Numbered from the stretch's first letter, positions 23,599-32,798 are shown. The stretch: DNA of 45,600 nucleotides from an uncultured Bacteroidales bacterium (GCA_937906455.1 CALCYT010000032.1:1-45600), one strand, 5' to 3'. The notes: a model not told the origin generated them from the sequence alone. A program made the numbers and translations.

Positions 23599-24546
23599 AT
23601 GAAAAAAATATTGATTGTTGGTTCCGGCGGTCAGATCGGAACAGAATTGGTGAAGAAGCTCCGTGCCACTTACGGCAACCAGAATGTTGTGGCATCGGAT
23701 CTTCGCCCTTTGACAGGTGAGATAGTAGAGAACGGCCCATTCGAGCGCATCGACTCTACGCAGATGATGCAGATCATCGAAGTGGTGAAGAAATACAACA
23801 TCGACACCATATACAACCTCGCGGCTATCCTTTCGGCCACGGCCGAGAAGAACCCGATGTTAGGTTGGAACGTGGGTATCGGTTCGTTGGTGAACTGCCT
23901 CGAGGTGGCGCGCGCGTTCAACTGCGCCGTGTTCACTCCTTCATCTATCGGCGCTTTCGGCGCAAGCACGCCGCACGACAACACGCCTCAAGACACCATC
24001 CAGCGTCCTAACACCATCTACGGCGTGACCAAGGTGACAGGCGAGCTCTTGAGCGACTACTACTTCACACGCTTCGGCGTTGACACACGCTCGGTGCGTT
24101 TCCCCGGCTTGATTTCGAATCTCACATTGCCGGGCGGCGGCACCACCGACTACGCTGTCGAGATTTACTACGCTGCAGTTAAGGGCGAGAAGTTCATCTG
24201 CCCTATCAGCAAAGGCACCTACATGGACATGATGTACATGCCCGACGCCTTGGATGCCATGGTTGACATCATGGAAGCCGACCCGGCAAAGTTAGTGCAT
24301 CGCAACTCGTTCAACGTCACAGCGATGAGCTTCGACCCTGAAATCATCTACAACGCCATCAAGAAGTACTATCCGAACTTTGAGATGGAGTACAAGTTCG
24401 ACCCGATTCGCCAAGCCATAGCCGACAGCTGGCCAAACAAGATGGACGACAGCTGCGCCCGCGCTGAGTGGGGCTGGAACCCGAAGTACGACTTAGACAA
24501 GATGACAGTCGATATGATTGAGACGCTGAAGAAGAAACTTCTGTAG
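23599..24546 (+). CDS. L-threonine 3-dehydrogenase, SDR (epimerase-like) type
   Basis: 315 residues. The Rossmann motif GSGGQIGTELV is at residues 8-18, and the SDR catalytic Ser/Tyr/Lys are in TPSSIGAFG and YGVTKVTGE. The region RSVRFPGLISNLTLPGGGTTDYAVEIYYAAVKG is typical of the short-chain-type threonine dehydrogenase rather than of sugar epimerases. It oxidises threonine to 2-amino-3-ketobutyrate with NAD+, which Kbl then cleaves. A strong terminator follows. Confidence 0.93.
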   Translation: MKKILIVGSGGQIGTELVKKLRATYGNQNVVASDLRPLTGEIVENGPFERIDSTQMMQIIEVVKKYNIDTIYNLAAILSATAEKNPMLGWNVGIGSLVNCLEVARAFNCAVFTPSSIGAFGASTPHDNTPQDTIQRPNTIYGVTKVTGELLSDYYFTRFGVDTRSVRFPGLISNLTLPGGGTTDYAVEIYYAAVKGEKFICPISKGTYMDMMYMPDALDAMVDIMEADPAKLVHRNSFNVTAMSFDPEIIYNAIKKYYPNFEMEYKFDPIRQAIADSWPNKMDDSCARAEWGWNPKYDLDKMTVDMIETLKKKLL

Positions 24547-24564
24547 TTTCACCACCACACACTC

Positions 24565-24592
24565 AAAAGCGCGCCTGACGGCGCGCTTTTTT
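24565..24592 (+). terminator. Terminator of the kbl-tdh operon
   Basis: AAAAGCGCGCC (24565-24575) pairs perfectly with GGCGCGCTTTT (24580-24590) around the loop TGAC, and the T-run continues. It is an intrinsic terminator. Confidence 0.9.
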
Positions 24593-24611
24593 CTTGCTTT
24601 GACTTTCGTTG

Positions 24612-24868
24612 CCCCTACACGGCACTACGCTTCGCGAGACCCCCACACGGCGCTGCACTCTGCGAGACCCCCACACGACGCTACACTCTGCGAGGCCCCC
24701 ACACGGCGCTACGCTTCGTGCGGGGATAGTAGGATAGTGTGCCTCCGGCACACGGGGACGTCCAGAGCGTGTCGGAGACACGCCACTCTATTGTCCCCAT
24801 ACAGCTTGCTGTGTGGGGCAGCGGAGTACGACCGAGGTAGTCCAAAAGCGTGTCGGAGACACGCTACT
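24612..24868. repeat. 28-bp tandem array with REP-like hairpins (array A)
   Basis: Four diverged units of about 28 bp (CCCACACGGCGCT with CTCTGCGAG or CTTCGCGAG; unit borders 24642, 24670, 24698) are followed by a set of hairpins. These are GTGTGCC-TCC-GGCACAC (24737-24753), GCGTGTC-GGA-GACACGC (24767-24783), an imperfect stem CCCCATACAGC at 24795-24818, and a second GCGTGTC hairpin at 24847-24865. The last one sits 4 bp from the transposase stop codon. The array translates in several frames but no gene is credible. Confidence 0.8.
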
Positions 24869-24869
24869 A

Positions 24870-25289
24870 CTAATCATCTGAAAAGATATACTTCTCGTCA
24901 AAATACTGCATGTTCTCCTCAAGGAACTTGCGATACTCGTTGACGAAAGTTTTCTTGCGATGATGCTCCTTCTGCTTCTTGATGTAGTTGACAATCATGT
25001 CTTTATCACGAAAACTATTGAAATCAGGGAAATGAGGATTCGCTTTAAGCCATTTGCTGGTGGCGGTTTTAACACGTTGTGCAAATTCTGCAAGAGATAA
25101 TGTTGATGGCAATGACACAAAAATATGAACATGGTCGGGCATCCCACCGATGCGATAGGTCTGGCAACGAAGGTTCTTGGCTATGCCATAAATATAGGCA
25201 TATAGCTCCTTTTCGTGCTCTTCAATAATTGTCGGTTCGCTGCGATATGTGCGAAACACAATGTGGTAATACGATGTGGTATAACTCAT
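24870..25289 (-). CDS. IS200/IS605-type Y1 transposase, possibly REP-associated
   Basis: 139 residues. The HUH motif is GMPDHVHIFVSLP near residues 49-61 and the catalytic Tyr is in DMIVNYIKKQKEHH. The N-terminus YYHIVFRTYRSEP and the C-terminus EYRKFLEENMQYF fit the Y1 transposase family. It is intact. No TnpB gene accompanies it. The REP-like hairpins at its 3' side, plus a second related array 1.3 kb away, recall REP-associated tyrosine transposases, which move or maintain such palindromes. A -7 element TAAATTTG is at 25360-25353. Confidence 0.9.
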   Translation of the reverse strand: MSYTTSYYHIVFRTYRSEPTIIEEHEKELYAYIYGIAKNLRCQTYRIGGMPDHVHIFVSLPSTLSLAEFAQRVKTATSKWLKANPHFPDFNSFRDKDMIVNYIKKQKEHHRKKTFVNEYRKFLEENMQYFDEKYIFSDD

Positions 25290-25472
25290 GATTTTATCAT
25301 TACATTGTTATAAAAAGTTATCAAATTTCGTTTTTGAGATACATTTGCGATGCAAATTTACAAAAAAACAGATTAAAAATGGCAGAAGACAAAAGTTTCT
25401 GCTATTTTTTTGTGTGCAAATTTCCAGCACGAAGAAACACAAATAATAATAAATCAAATTCATGAAAAACAA

Positions 25473-26169
25473 ATGAAAAACTTATTCTTTATCGGATTGG
25501 GATTGCTTACAATCTTAACATCCTGTGCGACAATTTTGTCAGGTACTAAAGCAAACGTAACTGTAACAACGAACTCGACGGAACCTGTTAATCTCACTGT
25601 TGACGGCAGAACTTATTACAATATAGCCGGCCTCACTCAGGTCCAAGTGAAAAGAGGCTACAAAGTATCTAAAATTGTAGCGGAAAATACAAATGCGTAT
25701 GGCTCAGTGGATGTCTATAAGGAGTTTAATGCGGTCACTTTAGGTAATTTGATTTTGGGTGGTATCCCTAGTTTTATTATTGATGTCATAGACGGTGCTG
25801 TGACAAAGCCTGCAACAGATGTTTTCACCATTTATATGCAGTCCAAAAACAATCAGCCCAAGATAGAGGAATCTACAAAAGAAGAGCCGAAAGAAATAGT
25901 GCAAAACAACGACGAAATCGCTTTGGAAAACATCATCATTCGCTGGGACATCCAATCGCGTCCACAAAGAGCCGATGTCTTCTGGAGAGTGGTGAGCAAG
26001 ACGCAGGAGGTGAAAAGCACTAACAACAAATATTTGCAGACCACGCCATACTAGGCCACTAAAGCCTTGGACATCAAGGGCTTGACCAAGCAGAATGCCG
26101 GTGATGTACGTGTCATTTTGCGCTGCGAGAAAGACGGCTACCTGCCGCAGGAAAAAGAGTTTAACTTGA
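25473..26169 (+). pseudogene. Lipoprotein gene broken by a nonsense codon and a 3' repeat array
   Basis: It starts MKNLFFIGLGLLTILTSCATILSG with a lipobox (LTSC, Cys 18). It reads 193 residues to a TAG at 26052-26054. The same frame then continues with family-like sequence (KALDIKGLTKQNAGDVRVILRCEKDGYLPQEKEFN) until it runs into repeat array B at 26170. In related Bacteroidales proteins a Glu follows TTPY at this position, so GAG to TAG is likely. The conserved C-terminal end is missing, replaced by the array. The intact protein is an exported lipoprotein of unknown function. Confidence 0.75.
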
Positions 26170-26363
26170 GGGCACTACACTCTGCGAGGCCACTACACGG
26201 CACTGCGCTTCGCGAGACCCCCACACGGCGCTGCGCTTCGCGAGACTCCCACACACGGTTCTTCGCTCTGCGAGGCCCCCACACGGCGCTGCGCTTCGTG
26301 CGGGGATAGTAGGATAGTGTGCCTCCGGCACACAAATGAACATTCACTTTTTGTGAATGTTCA
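26170..26363. repeat. 28-bp tandem array (array B) with terminal hairpins
   Basis: Units of about 28 bp of the same type as array A (borders near 26192, 26220, 26248, 26278), then GTGTGCC-TCC-GGCACAC at 26317-26333. The 68 bp at 26266-26333 match 24686-24753 with a single difference. A separate perfect 11-bp hairpin TGAACATTCAC (26337-26347 with 26353-26363, loop TTTTT) ends the region. The array replaces the 3' end of the lipoprotein pseudogene. Confidence 0.8.
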
Positions 26364-26436
26364 AAAAACCTTTTGTATCATCGAATTGTTGTTCATTTAT
26401 CATGATTTTTCATTCGCAAAATTACAAAATTAATCG

Positions 26437-26444
26437 TAATTTTG
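26437..26444 (+). promoter_or_regulatory. Promoter of the exchanger gene, -7 element
   Basis: TAATTTTG followed by C lies 23 bp before the start codon at 26468. Confidence 0.5.
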
Positions 26445-26467
26445 CACTTTAATTTGAAAATTTTGAC

Positions 26468-27433
26468 ATGAACTCACTTATACCCTTATTTCTTCTGCTA
26501 ATCGGCTTTGCCGCACTCATTCTCGGCGCTAATTGGCTCGTGAACGGCGCCACTTCTATAGGCGTTAAGGCCAAGTTGTCGCCGCTCATCATCGGGTTGA
26601 CGATTGTGGCATTCGGGACATCGTTGCCTGAGATGATAGTCAATGTGTTTGCGTGTATCAAAGGCAGTCCGGGGTTGGCTATCGGCAACATCATCGGGAG
26701 CAACACCATGAACATTCTGCTTATTTTGGGTGTCAGCTCGATGATTTATCCTATTGACGTGAGCAGAATCTCTATACGACGCGACATCCCGGCAGGATTC
26801 ATCGCCACCTTCGCTATCACCTTGATGGCCAACGACTTCTTCAGAGGCACCTCGGCAACGATAAACTGGATTGAAGGCTTGGTGCTGCTTCTGATGGGGT
26901 TCGGATATCTTTACCTTACCTTTAAGAAAAACGATGAGAGCACCGACACAGATAATACCGAAAACTCTGATAATCAGGAACTTCCTTGGGGCAAGACTGT
27001 TTTAGAGCTTGTTTTGGGAATAGTGGGACTATACATCGGAGGCGAACTCGTCTCGCAAAACGCGCAGGTTCTTGCTTTAAGCTGGGGCATGAGCGAGAGC
27101 ACCGTCGGCTTGACAGTGGTCGCCACAGCCACTTCCCTGCCCGAGCTTATCACTTCGATAGTGGCTGCACTGAAAAAGAACTCCGGCATCGCCATAGGTA
27201 ACGTGCTGGGTTCCAATATCTTAAACATCTTCATTGTGCTTGGCGTCAGTTCGTTGATAACGCCTCTGCCGTTCGACACGAAGATGAATCAGCAGTTGAT
27301 GATACTGTTTTGCGCCAATGCCATCATGTTAGCGACGATATTCTCCGGGTCGGGGCGAAAAATCTCGCGTTTTGAAGGCTCGTTGCTGACATTAGGTTAC
27401 GTCGCCTTCATGCTATTTAGCCTCTACAACTAA
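26468..27433 (+). CDS. Calcium/sodium antiporter, CaCA family (YrbG-like)
   Basis: 321 residues with about ten membrane helices in two homologous halves. Each half carries the alpha-repeat signature: GLTIVAFGTSLPEMIVN with GNIIGSNTMNILLILG in the first, and LTVVATATSLPELITS with GNVLGSNILNIFIVLG in the second. Members exchange Na+ (or K+/H+) for Ca2+ across the inner membrane. A hydrophilic loop (DESTDTDNTENSDNQE) separates the halves. Its 3' end overlaps the 3' end of the DUF389 gene on the other strand by 21 bp. Confidence 0.93.
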   Translation: MNSLIPLFLLLIGFAALILGANWLVNGATSIGVKAKLSPLIIGLTIVAFGTSLPEMIVNVFACIKGSPGLAIGNIIGSNTMNILLILGVSSMIYPIDVSRISIRRDIPAGFIATFAITLMANDFFRGTSATINWIEGLVLLLMGFGYLYLTFKKNDESTDTDNTENSDNQELPWGKTVLELVLGIVGLYIGGELVSQNAQVLALSWGMSESTVGLTVVATATSLPELITSIVAALKKNSGIAIGNVLGSNILNIFIVLGVSSLITPLPFDTKMNQQLMILFCANAIMLATIFSGSGRKISRFEGSLLTLGYVAFMLFSLYN

Positions 27434-28750
27434 CACATTATCGTTTTTGAGACGCACCTTGAGCCAGCGTTCTATCTGGCTGTGCAGCAACGAATCTACC
27501 GGCTCGTCGCTGTTGATATAAGCGATAATCTGCTCAACCTGCGCGTCTGATTCGGCATTGACCACCGAGCCGCGTGTGATGCTCACATTGGTGATTTGCG
27601 GATGCTGGGCAAACAGCTCTTGCGCTATTGCCTGAACGGGAATTTCCTTGCCCGCATAGTCGCCAAGGCGTGCGTTGAGCCGTGCTATGCTGTCGTTCAA
27701 CATCTTGATTTCCTTGTCGGTATGCTCGTAAATACCCTTTAAAATCTCAGCTTCCGAGAGGTTTTCACGTACCACGGTGGCGTCTTCATGGATGATAATC
27801 TGGTTGCGCATGATGCCATAATCTTCAGCATTTCGGTAAAGATTCTCCTTCGCCTCAGCGGTGAGTGCGTCGCCTGCCACAAAAATATCGATAGTCTGCT
27901 TTTTGCGAGTGTAGGTCGTCTTGTAGTCATAAACGAAGCTCTTTCCGATATTTTTGTTGTTTTGCACGAGATTTGTTGCGTGAATCTTGAAATTATTCTC
28001 TTTCACCACGTTGATGGCTGTAATGATACTCGGCAGAATCACTATCATCAATATCACGACGTACCAGCTTTTCGACAGACGCTGATGCTTCTCGTCGGCG
28101 GTCTGCACTGCCGGGAATTTTAAAAGCTTGACGGCCAGGAATGTAGCCAATCCGATAAAGATAGTGTTAATCGTGAAGAGGTACAACGCGCCACCCATAA
28201 AGGTGAAATTGAGTCGCGAGATGCCGTAGCCGATGGTGCAGAGCGGAGGCATGAGGGCCGTGGCAATGGCGACACCTGATATCACGGTGCCTTTCTCCTT
28301 CCGCGAGGTCTCGATGATGCCGGCGAAACCGCCGAACAACGCTATCAAGACATCATAAATGGTGGGGTTGGTGCGCGCGAGCAGCTCCGAAGGGTTTTCC
28401 AGCGTCAGAGGGCTTAAGATGAAAAACACCGATGAGGCCAACACGCTGATAGCCACCATGATGGCGAAGTTTTTCAACGACTCCATCAAAAGGCTCTTGT
28501 CCTCAGTGCCGAGACCGAGTCCCATGCCCAAAATAGGGCCCATGACCGGCGAAATCAACATGGCGCCGATGATGACCGGAATGGAGTTGACGTTCAATCC
28601 GACTGACGCTATGACGATGGCACAGGCCAAGATGATGACGTTGGGACCTTTAAACGCGATGTTGTTTCTAATTGAAGTGTCGGCTGTATGATAATCGACA
28701 TACTCTCTGAGGTTGACGAGAGCCACAAGTCTTCTAACGTGTCTGTTCAT
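27413..28750 (-). CDS. DUF389 family membrane protein
   Basis: 445 residues. The first ~240 contain about six membrane helices with the DUF389 hallmarks IPVIIGAMLISPVMGPILGMG and GVAIATALMPPLCTIGYG. The rest is a soluble domain with a heptad-like stretch (DKEIKMLNDSIARLNARL). The function of the family is unknown. It follows the DUF2147 gene by 22 bp on the same strand and is probably co-transcribed. Confidence 0.9.
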   Translation of the reverse strand: MNRHVRRLVALVNLREYVDYHTADTSIRNNIAFKGPNVIILACAIVIASVGLNVNSIPVIIGAMLISPVMGPILGMGLGLGTEDKSLLMESLKNFAIMVAISVLASSVFFILSPLTLENPSELLARTNPTIYDVLIALFGGFAGIIETSRKEKGTVISGVAIATALMPPLCTIGYGISRLNFTFMGGALYLFTINTIFIGLATFLAVKLLKFPAVQTADEKHQRLSKSWYVVILMIVILPSIITAINVVKENNFKIHATNLVQNNKNIGKSFVYDYKTTYTRKKQTIDIFVAGDALTAEAKENLYRNAEDYGIMRNQIIIHEDATVVRENLSEAEILKGIYEHTDKEIKMLNDSIARLNARLGDYAGKEIPVQAIAQELFAQHPQITNVSITRGSVVNAESDAQVEQIIAYINSDEPVDSLLHSQIERWLKVRLKNDNVLVVEAK

Positions 28751-28772
28751 GGTTATACATTTTAATTATGAA

Positions 28773-29177
28773 TTATTTCACCCAAATCTGAGTACGTCCG
28801 AGCCATCCCCGCTTATCGAGAGAGCCTCTGACGCTCAATGTGTTATCTTTATTATTATATGAAATCTTACCATAATAGGTCTTATTCTCATGCGGCTCGA
28901 ACAGCGTTCCGCCTACAAGTTTGCCGTCTTCCTCCCTGAAATCCTTAACAAGGACAAGTCCGATATATTGGGGGTCGAACAACTCTTTGCCTTTGTCAAA
29001 TACGCGTGTGGTCTTGCCATAATAAAGACCGTTGTCACCTTCATAAAATAAAATAACAGCCTCCGTCTCGCCTGTTTTGTCGTTAACAGTACGCCATTCG
29101 CCCAAGATTTTTTCAACCTGAGCATTGGAAATCAATGTGATAGCGAAAAACAATATGGTCAAAAATATTTTCCTCAT
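28773..29177 (-). CDS. DUF2147 exported protein
   Basis: 134 residues from the ATG at 29177 (MRKIFLTILFFAITLISNAQ); an adjacent ATG at 29180 is equally possible. A cleavable signal peptide ends near NAQ. The mature part has the DUF2147 pattern ILGEWRTVNDKTGETEAVILFY, then YGKTTRVFDKGKELFDPQYIG, ending in GRTQIWVK. The function is unknown; it is exported, probably to the periplasm. Its -7 element TATCTTTG (29199-29192) sits next to the end of purN, so the leader would be very short. Confidence 0.88.
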   Translation of the reverse strand: MRKIFLTILFFAITLISNAQVEKILGEWRTVNDKTGETEAVILFYEGDNGLYYGKTTRVFDKGKELFDPQYIGLVLVKDFREEDGKLVGGTLFEPHENKTYYGKISYNNKDNTLSVRGSLDKRGWLGRTQIWVK

Positions 29178-29200
29178 CATAATAATTTTTGCAAAGATAG

Positions 29201-29770
29201 TCATTTTTTGTCAAACAGCAGCTTTTCGATTACGACGGGGAAATTTTCCTGCTCCAAGATATGTATCTTCGCTGCCACATCGTCGGGTGTGTCGGATGCT
29301 TTCAACGTCACTGTTTTCTGGAAGATAATATCGCCGCTGTCATATTTCTCGTTGACGTAATGTATCGTGATGCCCGACTCTTTCTCGTGTGCTGCAACAA
29401 CTGCCTCGTGGACGTAATGTCCGTAGAAGCCCTTGCCGCCATATTTCGGCAGCAAAGCCGGATGGATGTTGATGATTTTGTTCGGGAAGGCGTTGATGAG
29501 GTTCTGTGGGATAAGCCACAGGAATCCTGCCAAGACGATGAGGTCGATGTCGAGAGACTTCATCCGCTCGACAAACGCATCGCTGTTGAAATAGTCTTTA
29601 TCGACCAACAACAGCGGTATGCCGAGATTCTTGGCCCGTTGGTTGGCGTATGCCTCCTTGTTGTTACTCACAACGCATGCCACTTCCACCTCCGGATTCG
29701 TGGCGAAATAGTCAGCTATGCGCTGCAAATTGGTGCCGCCACCCGAAACAAAAATCGCTAATCGTTTCAT
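29201..29770 (-). CDS. purN: Phosphoribosylglycinamide formyltransferase
   Basis: 189 residues from the ATG at 29770 (an in-frame TTG lies two codons earlier). It transfers a formyl group from 10-formyl-THF to GAR in purine synthesis. The sequence shows FVSGGGTNLQRI, VVSNNKEAYA, VLAGFLWLIP, NIHPALLPKYGGKGFYG (with the catalytic Asn and His), SGITIHYVNEKYDSGDII. It starts 2 bp after the ftsZ stop codon and so looks like the tail gene of the dcw transcript. Confidence 0.95.
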   Translation of the reverse strand: MKRLAIFVSGGGTNLQRIADYFATNPEVEVACVVSNNKEAYANQRAKNLGIPLLLVDKDYFNSDAFVERMKSLDIDLIVLAGFLWLIPQNLINAFPNKIINIHPALLPKYGGKGFYGHYVHEAVVAAHEKESGITIHYVNEKYDSGDIIFQKTVTLKASDTPDDVAAKIHILEQENFPVVIEKLLFDKK

Positions 29771-29772
29771 TG

Positions 29773-31434
29773 TCAATCAACATTATCATGAAGGAATGAG
29801 TTCTCCTCCCGCAGTCCCGACTCCTTATTCACAGAATAATGCGACATCTCGTCTTGTGGTTTCTCGATCTTCACTCCCATGCGTGCGTACGCCGGGATGT
29901 TTTCCAGCTTCTCCAGATTCGACTGGTTTTTGAAATCAGAGTTGAACGACATGAAGCGCTGACGGCGCAACATCTCTTTCTGGTCAAGCTGTCTGACAGG
30001 TTTTGTCTCCACCTTGACTGCAGTAACTATCTGATTATCAGTTAAGTTTTTAACTCCCGGAACGTCCACGTCATCGTCATCCGACGAGAAGGGGTTGTCG
30101 TATCTCTTAACCGAAGGACCGACAGATCCGTTGGCATCAGATTGCTCCGGACTTATTCTTTTGACGAAGATACCGCTGTCGCTGTCGTTGTCGAAAACGG
30201 TGTCGTCATGTGTTTTCTCCTTGACATTCAGTGATTTATCGTCATCATACAGCTCATAACGTTTCACCGGTTGTGAAGGCTCGTCTTTCTTCGTCTGCAT
30301 CTGTTCCTCATCATGTTTGATGATGACACGAATCTCTTCCTCAGGTGTCACCTTGCCATTCTCGGTGTCGTCAAAAACCATGTTGACCGATGGTCTTACC
30401 GGTTCTTTTGACGGGTCTTTTATCTTATTGTCGGCGAAGGTATAGACCTTATGCACCTCTTTCGAGTCATCTTTCACGTCGCCGAACCCTGTAGCGATAA
30501 GTGTGACGCGCAGTCCGTCTTCGAGTGTCATGTCTTCGCCGTTGCCCCATATTATCTCGGACACCTTGCCGGTAGCTTCCTGCACATATTCGTTAATCTC
30601 GGTCACCTCGTCGAGTTTCACCTCTTCTGTACCTGATGTGATATAAACGAGGATATTCTTTGCTCCGGTGATATCCGAGTCATCGAGCAGTGGCGAGTGC
30701 ACAGCCTCTTCCACGGCGCGCAACGCCCTGTCGTCGCCCACGGCGTAGCCTGAGCCCATGATAGCCTTACCGCTGTCGCGCATGACGTTGTTGACATCTT
30801 CGAAATCGACGTTGACGTACCCTGTCACGGTGATTATCTCCGCTATGCCTTTGGCGGCTATCTTCAGCACGTCGTCGGCTTTCTTGAAAGCGTCGGTGAG
30901 TTTCATGTTGCCATATTCTTCCCGCAGTTTGTCGTTGCTTATGACGAGCAGAGCATCGACGTGTTTACGCAGTTCCGCTATGCCTTCCGTCGCCTGTTGT
31001 TGTCGGCGTTTACCCTCGAAGCTGAACGGCAGTGTCACTATGCCCACGGTGAGTATTCCTAACTCACGTGCTATCCTTGCCACCACCGGTGCCGCTCCTG
31101 TGCCGGTGCCGCCGCCCATACCTGCGGTGATAAACAGCATCTTAGTGTCGCCTTCGAGTGCCTCGCGTATTTTATCCTCTGTCTGTTCCGCTGCCTTACG
31201 TCCCTCCGACGGCACGTTGCCGGCTCCTAAGGCATGGTCGCCGATGTGCAGCTTGTTCTCTACAGGGCTTTTCTGTAAGGCCTGGTCATCGGTGTTGCAG
31301 AGTATGAAATCCACGCCCGTGATGCCTTCGGAAAACATGTGCGTGACAGCGTTGCTGCCGCCGCCGCCCACACCCATCACCTTGATGATGTTGGGTTTCT
31401 CTTCCGGTTCGTCAAATCTTACTATGTCACTCAT
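29773..31434 (-). CDS. ftsZ: Cell division GTPase FtsZ
   Basis: 553 residues. The tubulin signature GGGTGTGAAP is near residues 106-115 and the N-terminal loop is GVGGGGSNAV. The GTPase and T7-loop domains end near residue 325. About 180 charged linker residues follow, longer than usual, then a conserved tail: RRQRFMSFNSDF, IPAYARMGVKI and the end NSFLHDNVD, the Bacteroidota peptide expected to bind FtsA. FtsZ forms the division ring. It lies 11 bp after ftsA. Confidence 0.97.
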   Translation of the reverse strand: MSDIVRFDEPEEKPNIIKVMGVGGGGSNAVTHMFSEGITGVDFILCNTDDQALQKSPVENKLHIGDHALGAGNVPSEGRKAAEQTEDKIREALEGDTKMLFITAGMGGGTGTGAAPVVARIARELGILTVGIVTLPFSFEGKRRQQQATEGIAELRKHVDALLVISNDKLREEYGNMKLTDAFKKADDVLKIAAKGIAEIITVTGYVNVDFEDVNNVMRDSGKAIMGSGYAVGDDRALRAVEEAVHSPLLDDSDITGAKNILVYITSGTEEVKLDEVTEINEYVQEATGKVSEIIWGNGEDMTLEDGLRVTLIATGFGDVKDDSKEVHKVYTFADNKIKDPSKEPVRPSVNMVFDDTENGKVTPEEEIRVIIKHDEEQMQTKKDEPSQPVKRYELYDDDKSLNVKEKTHDDTVFDNDSDSGIFVKRISPEQSDANGSVGPSVKRYDNPFSSDDDDVDVPGVKNLTDNQIVTAVKVETKPVRQLDQKEMLRRQRFMSFNSDFKNQSNLEKLENIPAYARMGVKIEKPQDEMSHYSVNKESGLREENSFLHDNVD

Positions 31435-31445
31435 CTTTTATTGTT

Positions 31446-32798
31446 TTAATCGATTTTCTCATTTTCAAACTCATCTTCCTTAAGGAAACGTCCGGCGAAG
31501 CCCGTGACGATGTTTTCCCACCACGACTTCTTCGCGCCGCCCTTGGCGTTGTCTTTACCTCCTGCGTTCACCGTCTCCTCAGCGGGCTGTTCGGTGATTA
31601 TCGGGTCGTTGTTGCCGACTGCCTGGCCGTGTTTCAACGCGTTCTCATAACGGGCGATACCTTCTATCACGAGGCCCACGCCTGTTGAGTACATCGGGCT
31701 TGCAAGCTCCTCGGCGGTGTCGTTGGCGAGGTATTCGTTGGGGTATCCGATACGCACGTCGAGGCCTGTCTTGAATGCCGCCAGCTGCTGTATATGTTTC
31801 ATCATGGCACCGCCACCTGTGAGAACGATGCCTGCTATGAGCTTATGCTCGCTGTTGACCTTCTGTATCTCGTTGTTCACTATATCGAAAATCTCGCTCA
31901 GACGCGCCTGAATAATCGACGCCAAGGTCTTGAATGATATCTCTTTAGGCTCTCTGCCGCGGATTCCCGGGATGGAGACGACCTCGTCGTCGCGGTTCTC
32001 CGATGCCACCGCCGAGCCGAACTTCACCTTGATTTCCTCCGCGTGTTTCTTGATTATCGAGCAGCCTTGACGTATGTCTTCTGTTATCACGTTGCCGCCA
32101 AAGGGGATGACCGCCGTGTGATAGATGATGTTGTCGTAGAAGATGGCGATGTCGGTGGTGCCGCCGCCTATATCGACGAGGGCCACGCCCGCCTCTTTCT
32201 CATCCTCGCCTAACACTGCCTCCGCCGAGGCGATAGGCTCGAGTATCATGTGTTCCATCTCCAGACCCGCCTGCTTGATGCAAGTCACGATGTTGCGCGC
32301 CGCCGCCACCTGGCCTATGATGACATGGAAGTTGGCCTCCAGCTTGCTGCCCAGCATGCCTTTAGGATGACGGATGCCCATCTCGTCATCGACGATATAC
32401 TCCTGCGGGATGACGTCGATGATCTCCTCACCCGGCGTCATGCCGAGTTTGAAGACGTCTTGCCGCAGTCTGTCGATTTCCTCCTCGGTAATCTCCACGT
32501 TAGGATTGTCGCGCATCAGCACGCCCCGATGCTGCACGCTCCTGATGTGATGGCCGGCGATGCCGACATTGACCGTCTTGATTTCAATATTAGACTGCTC
32601 AGAGGCCATGTCAACAGCCCTGCGGATGGCATTCACGGTCTCCTCAATGTTGAAAACCATGCCGCGTTTAACACCCGTCGATTCCGTCTTGCCATAGCCA
32701 CGGATAACGATTTTACCATTCTCAACTTTTTCGCCGACAAAACAGGCGATTTTTGTAGTGCCAATGTCAAGGCCTACGATGTACACAGGATTACTCAT
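31446..32798 (-). CDS. ftsA: Cell division protein FtsA
   Basis: 450 residues, actin-like ATPase that ties FtsZ to the membrane. Phosphate-1 is VGLDIGTTKIACFVGE at the N-terminus, phosphate-2 is VALVDIGGGTTDIAIFYD, and the adenosine loop is IVLTGGGAMMKHI. The C-terminus KKSWWENIVTGFAGRFLKEDEFE is a likely amphipathic membrane helix. Its ATG overlaps the ftsQ stop codon by one base (TAATG), so translation is coupled. Confidence 0.96.
   Translation of the reverse strand: MSNPVYIVGLDIGTTKIACFVGEKVENGKIVIRGYGKTESTGVKRGMVFNIEETVNAIRRAVDMASEQSNIEIKTVNVGIAGHHIRSVQHRGVLMRDNPNVEITEEEIDRLRQDVFKLGMTPGEEIIDVIPQEYIVDDEMGIRHPKGMLGSKLEANFHVIIGQVAAARNIVTCIKQAGLEMEHMILEPIASAEAVLGEDEKEAGVALVDIGGGTTDIAIFYDNIIYHTAVIPFGGNVITEDIRQGCSIIKKHAEEIKVKFGSAVASENRDDEVVSIPGIRGREPKEISFKTLASIIQARLSEIFDIVNNEIQKVNSEHKLIAGIVLTGGGAMMKHIQQLAAFKTGLDVRIGYPNEYLANDTAEELASPMYSTGVGLVIEGIARYENALKHGQAVGNNDPIITEQPAEETVNAGGKDNAKGGAKKSWWENIVTGFAGRFLKEDEFENEKID

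Noticed and set aside
24612..24725. 28-bp repeated units resembling a CRISPR array
   Set aside because: The units follow each other directly with no unique spacers, are diverged, and no cas gene is present.
24599..24943. Open frames over array A and array B (plus and minus strands)
   Set aside because: They consist of translated 28-bp repeats rich in Arg, Ala and Cys and have no start context or homology.
26337..26363. Intrinsic terminator of the lipoprotein pseudogene
   Set aside because: The 11-bp hairpin is perfect, but an A-run rather than a T-run follows on the plus strand; kept only as part of the repeat block.
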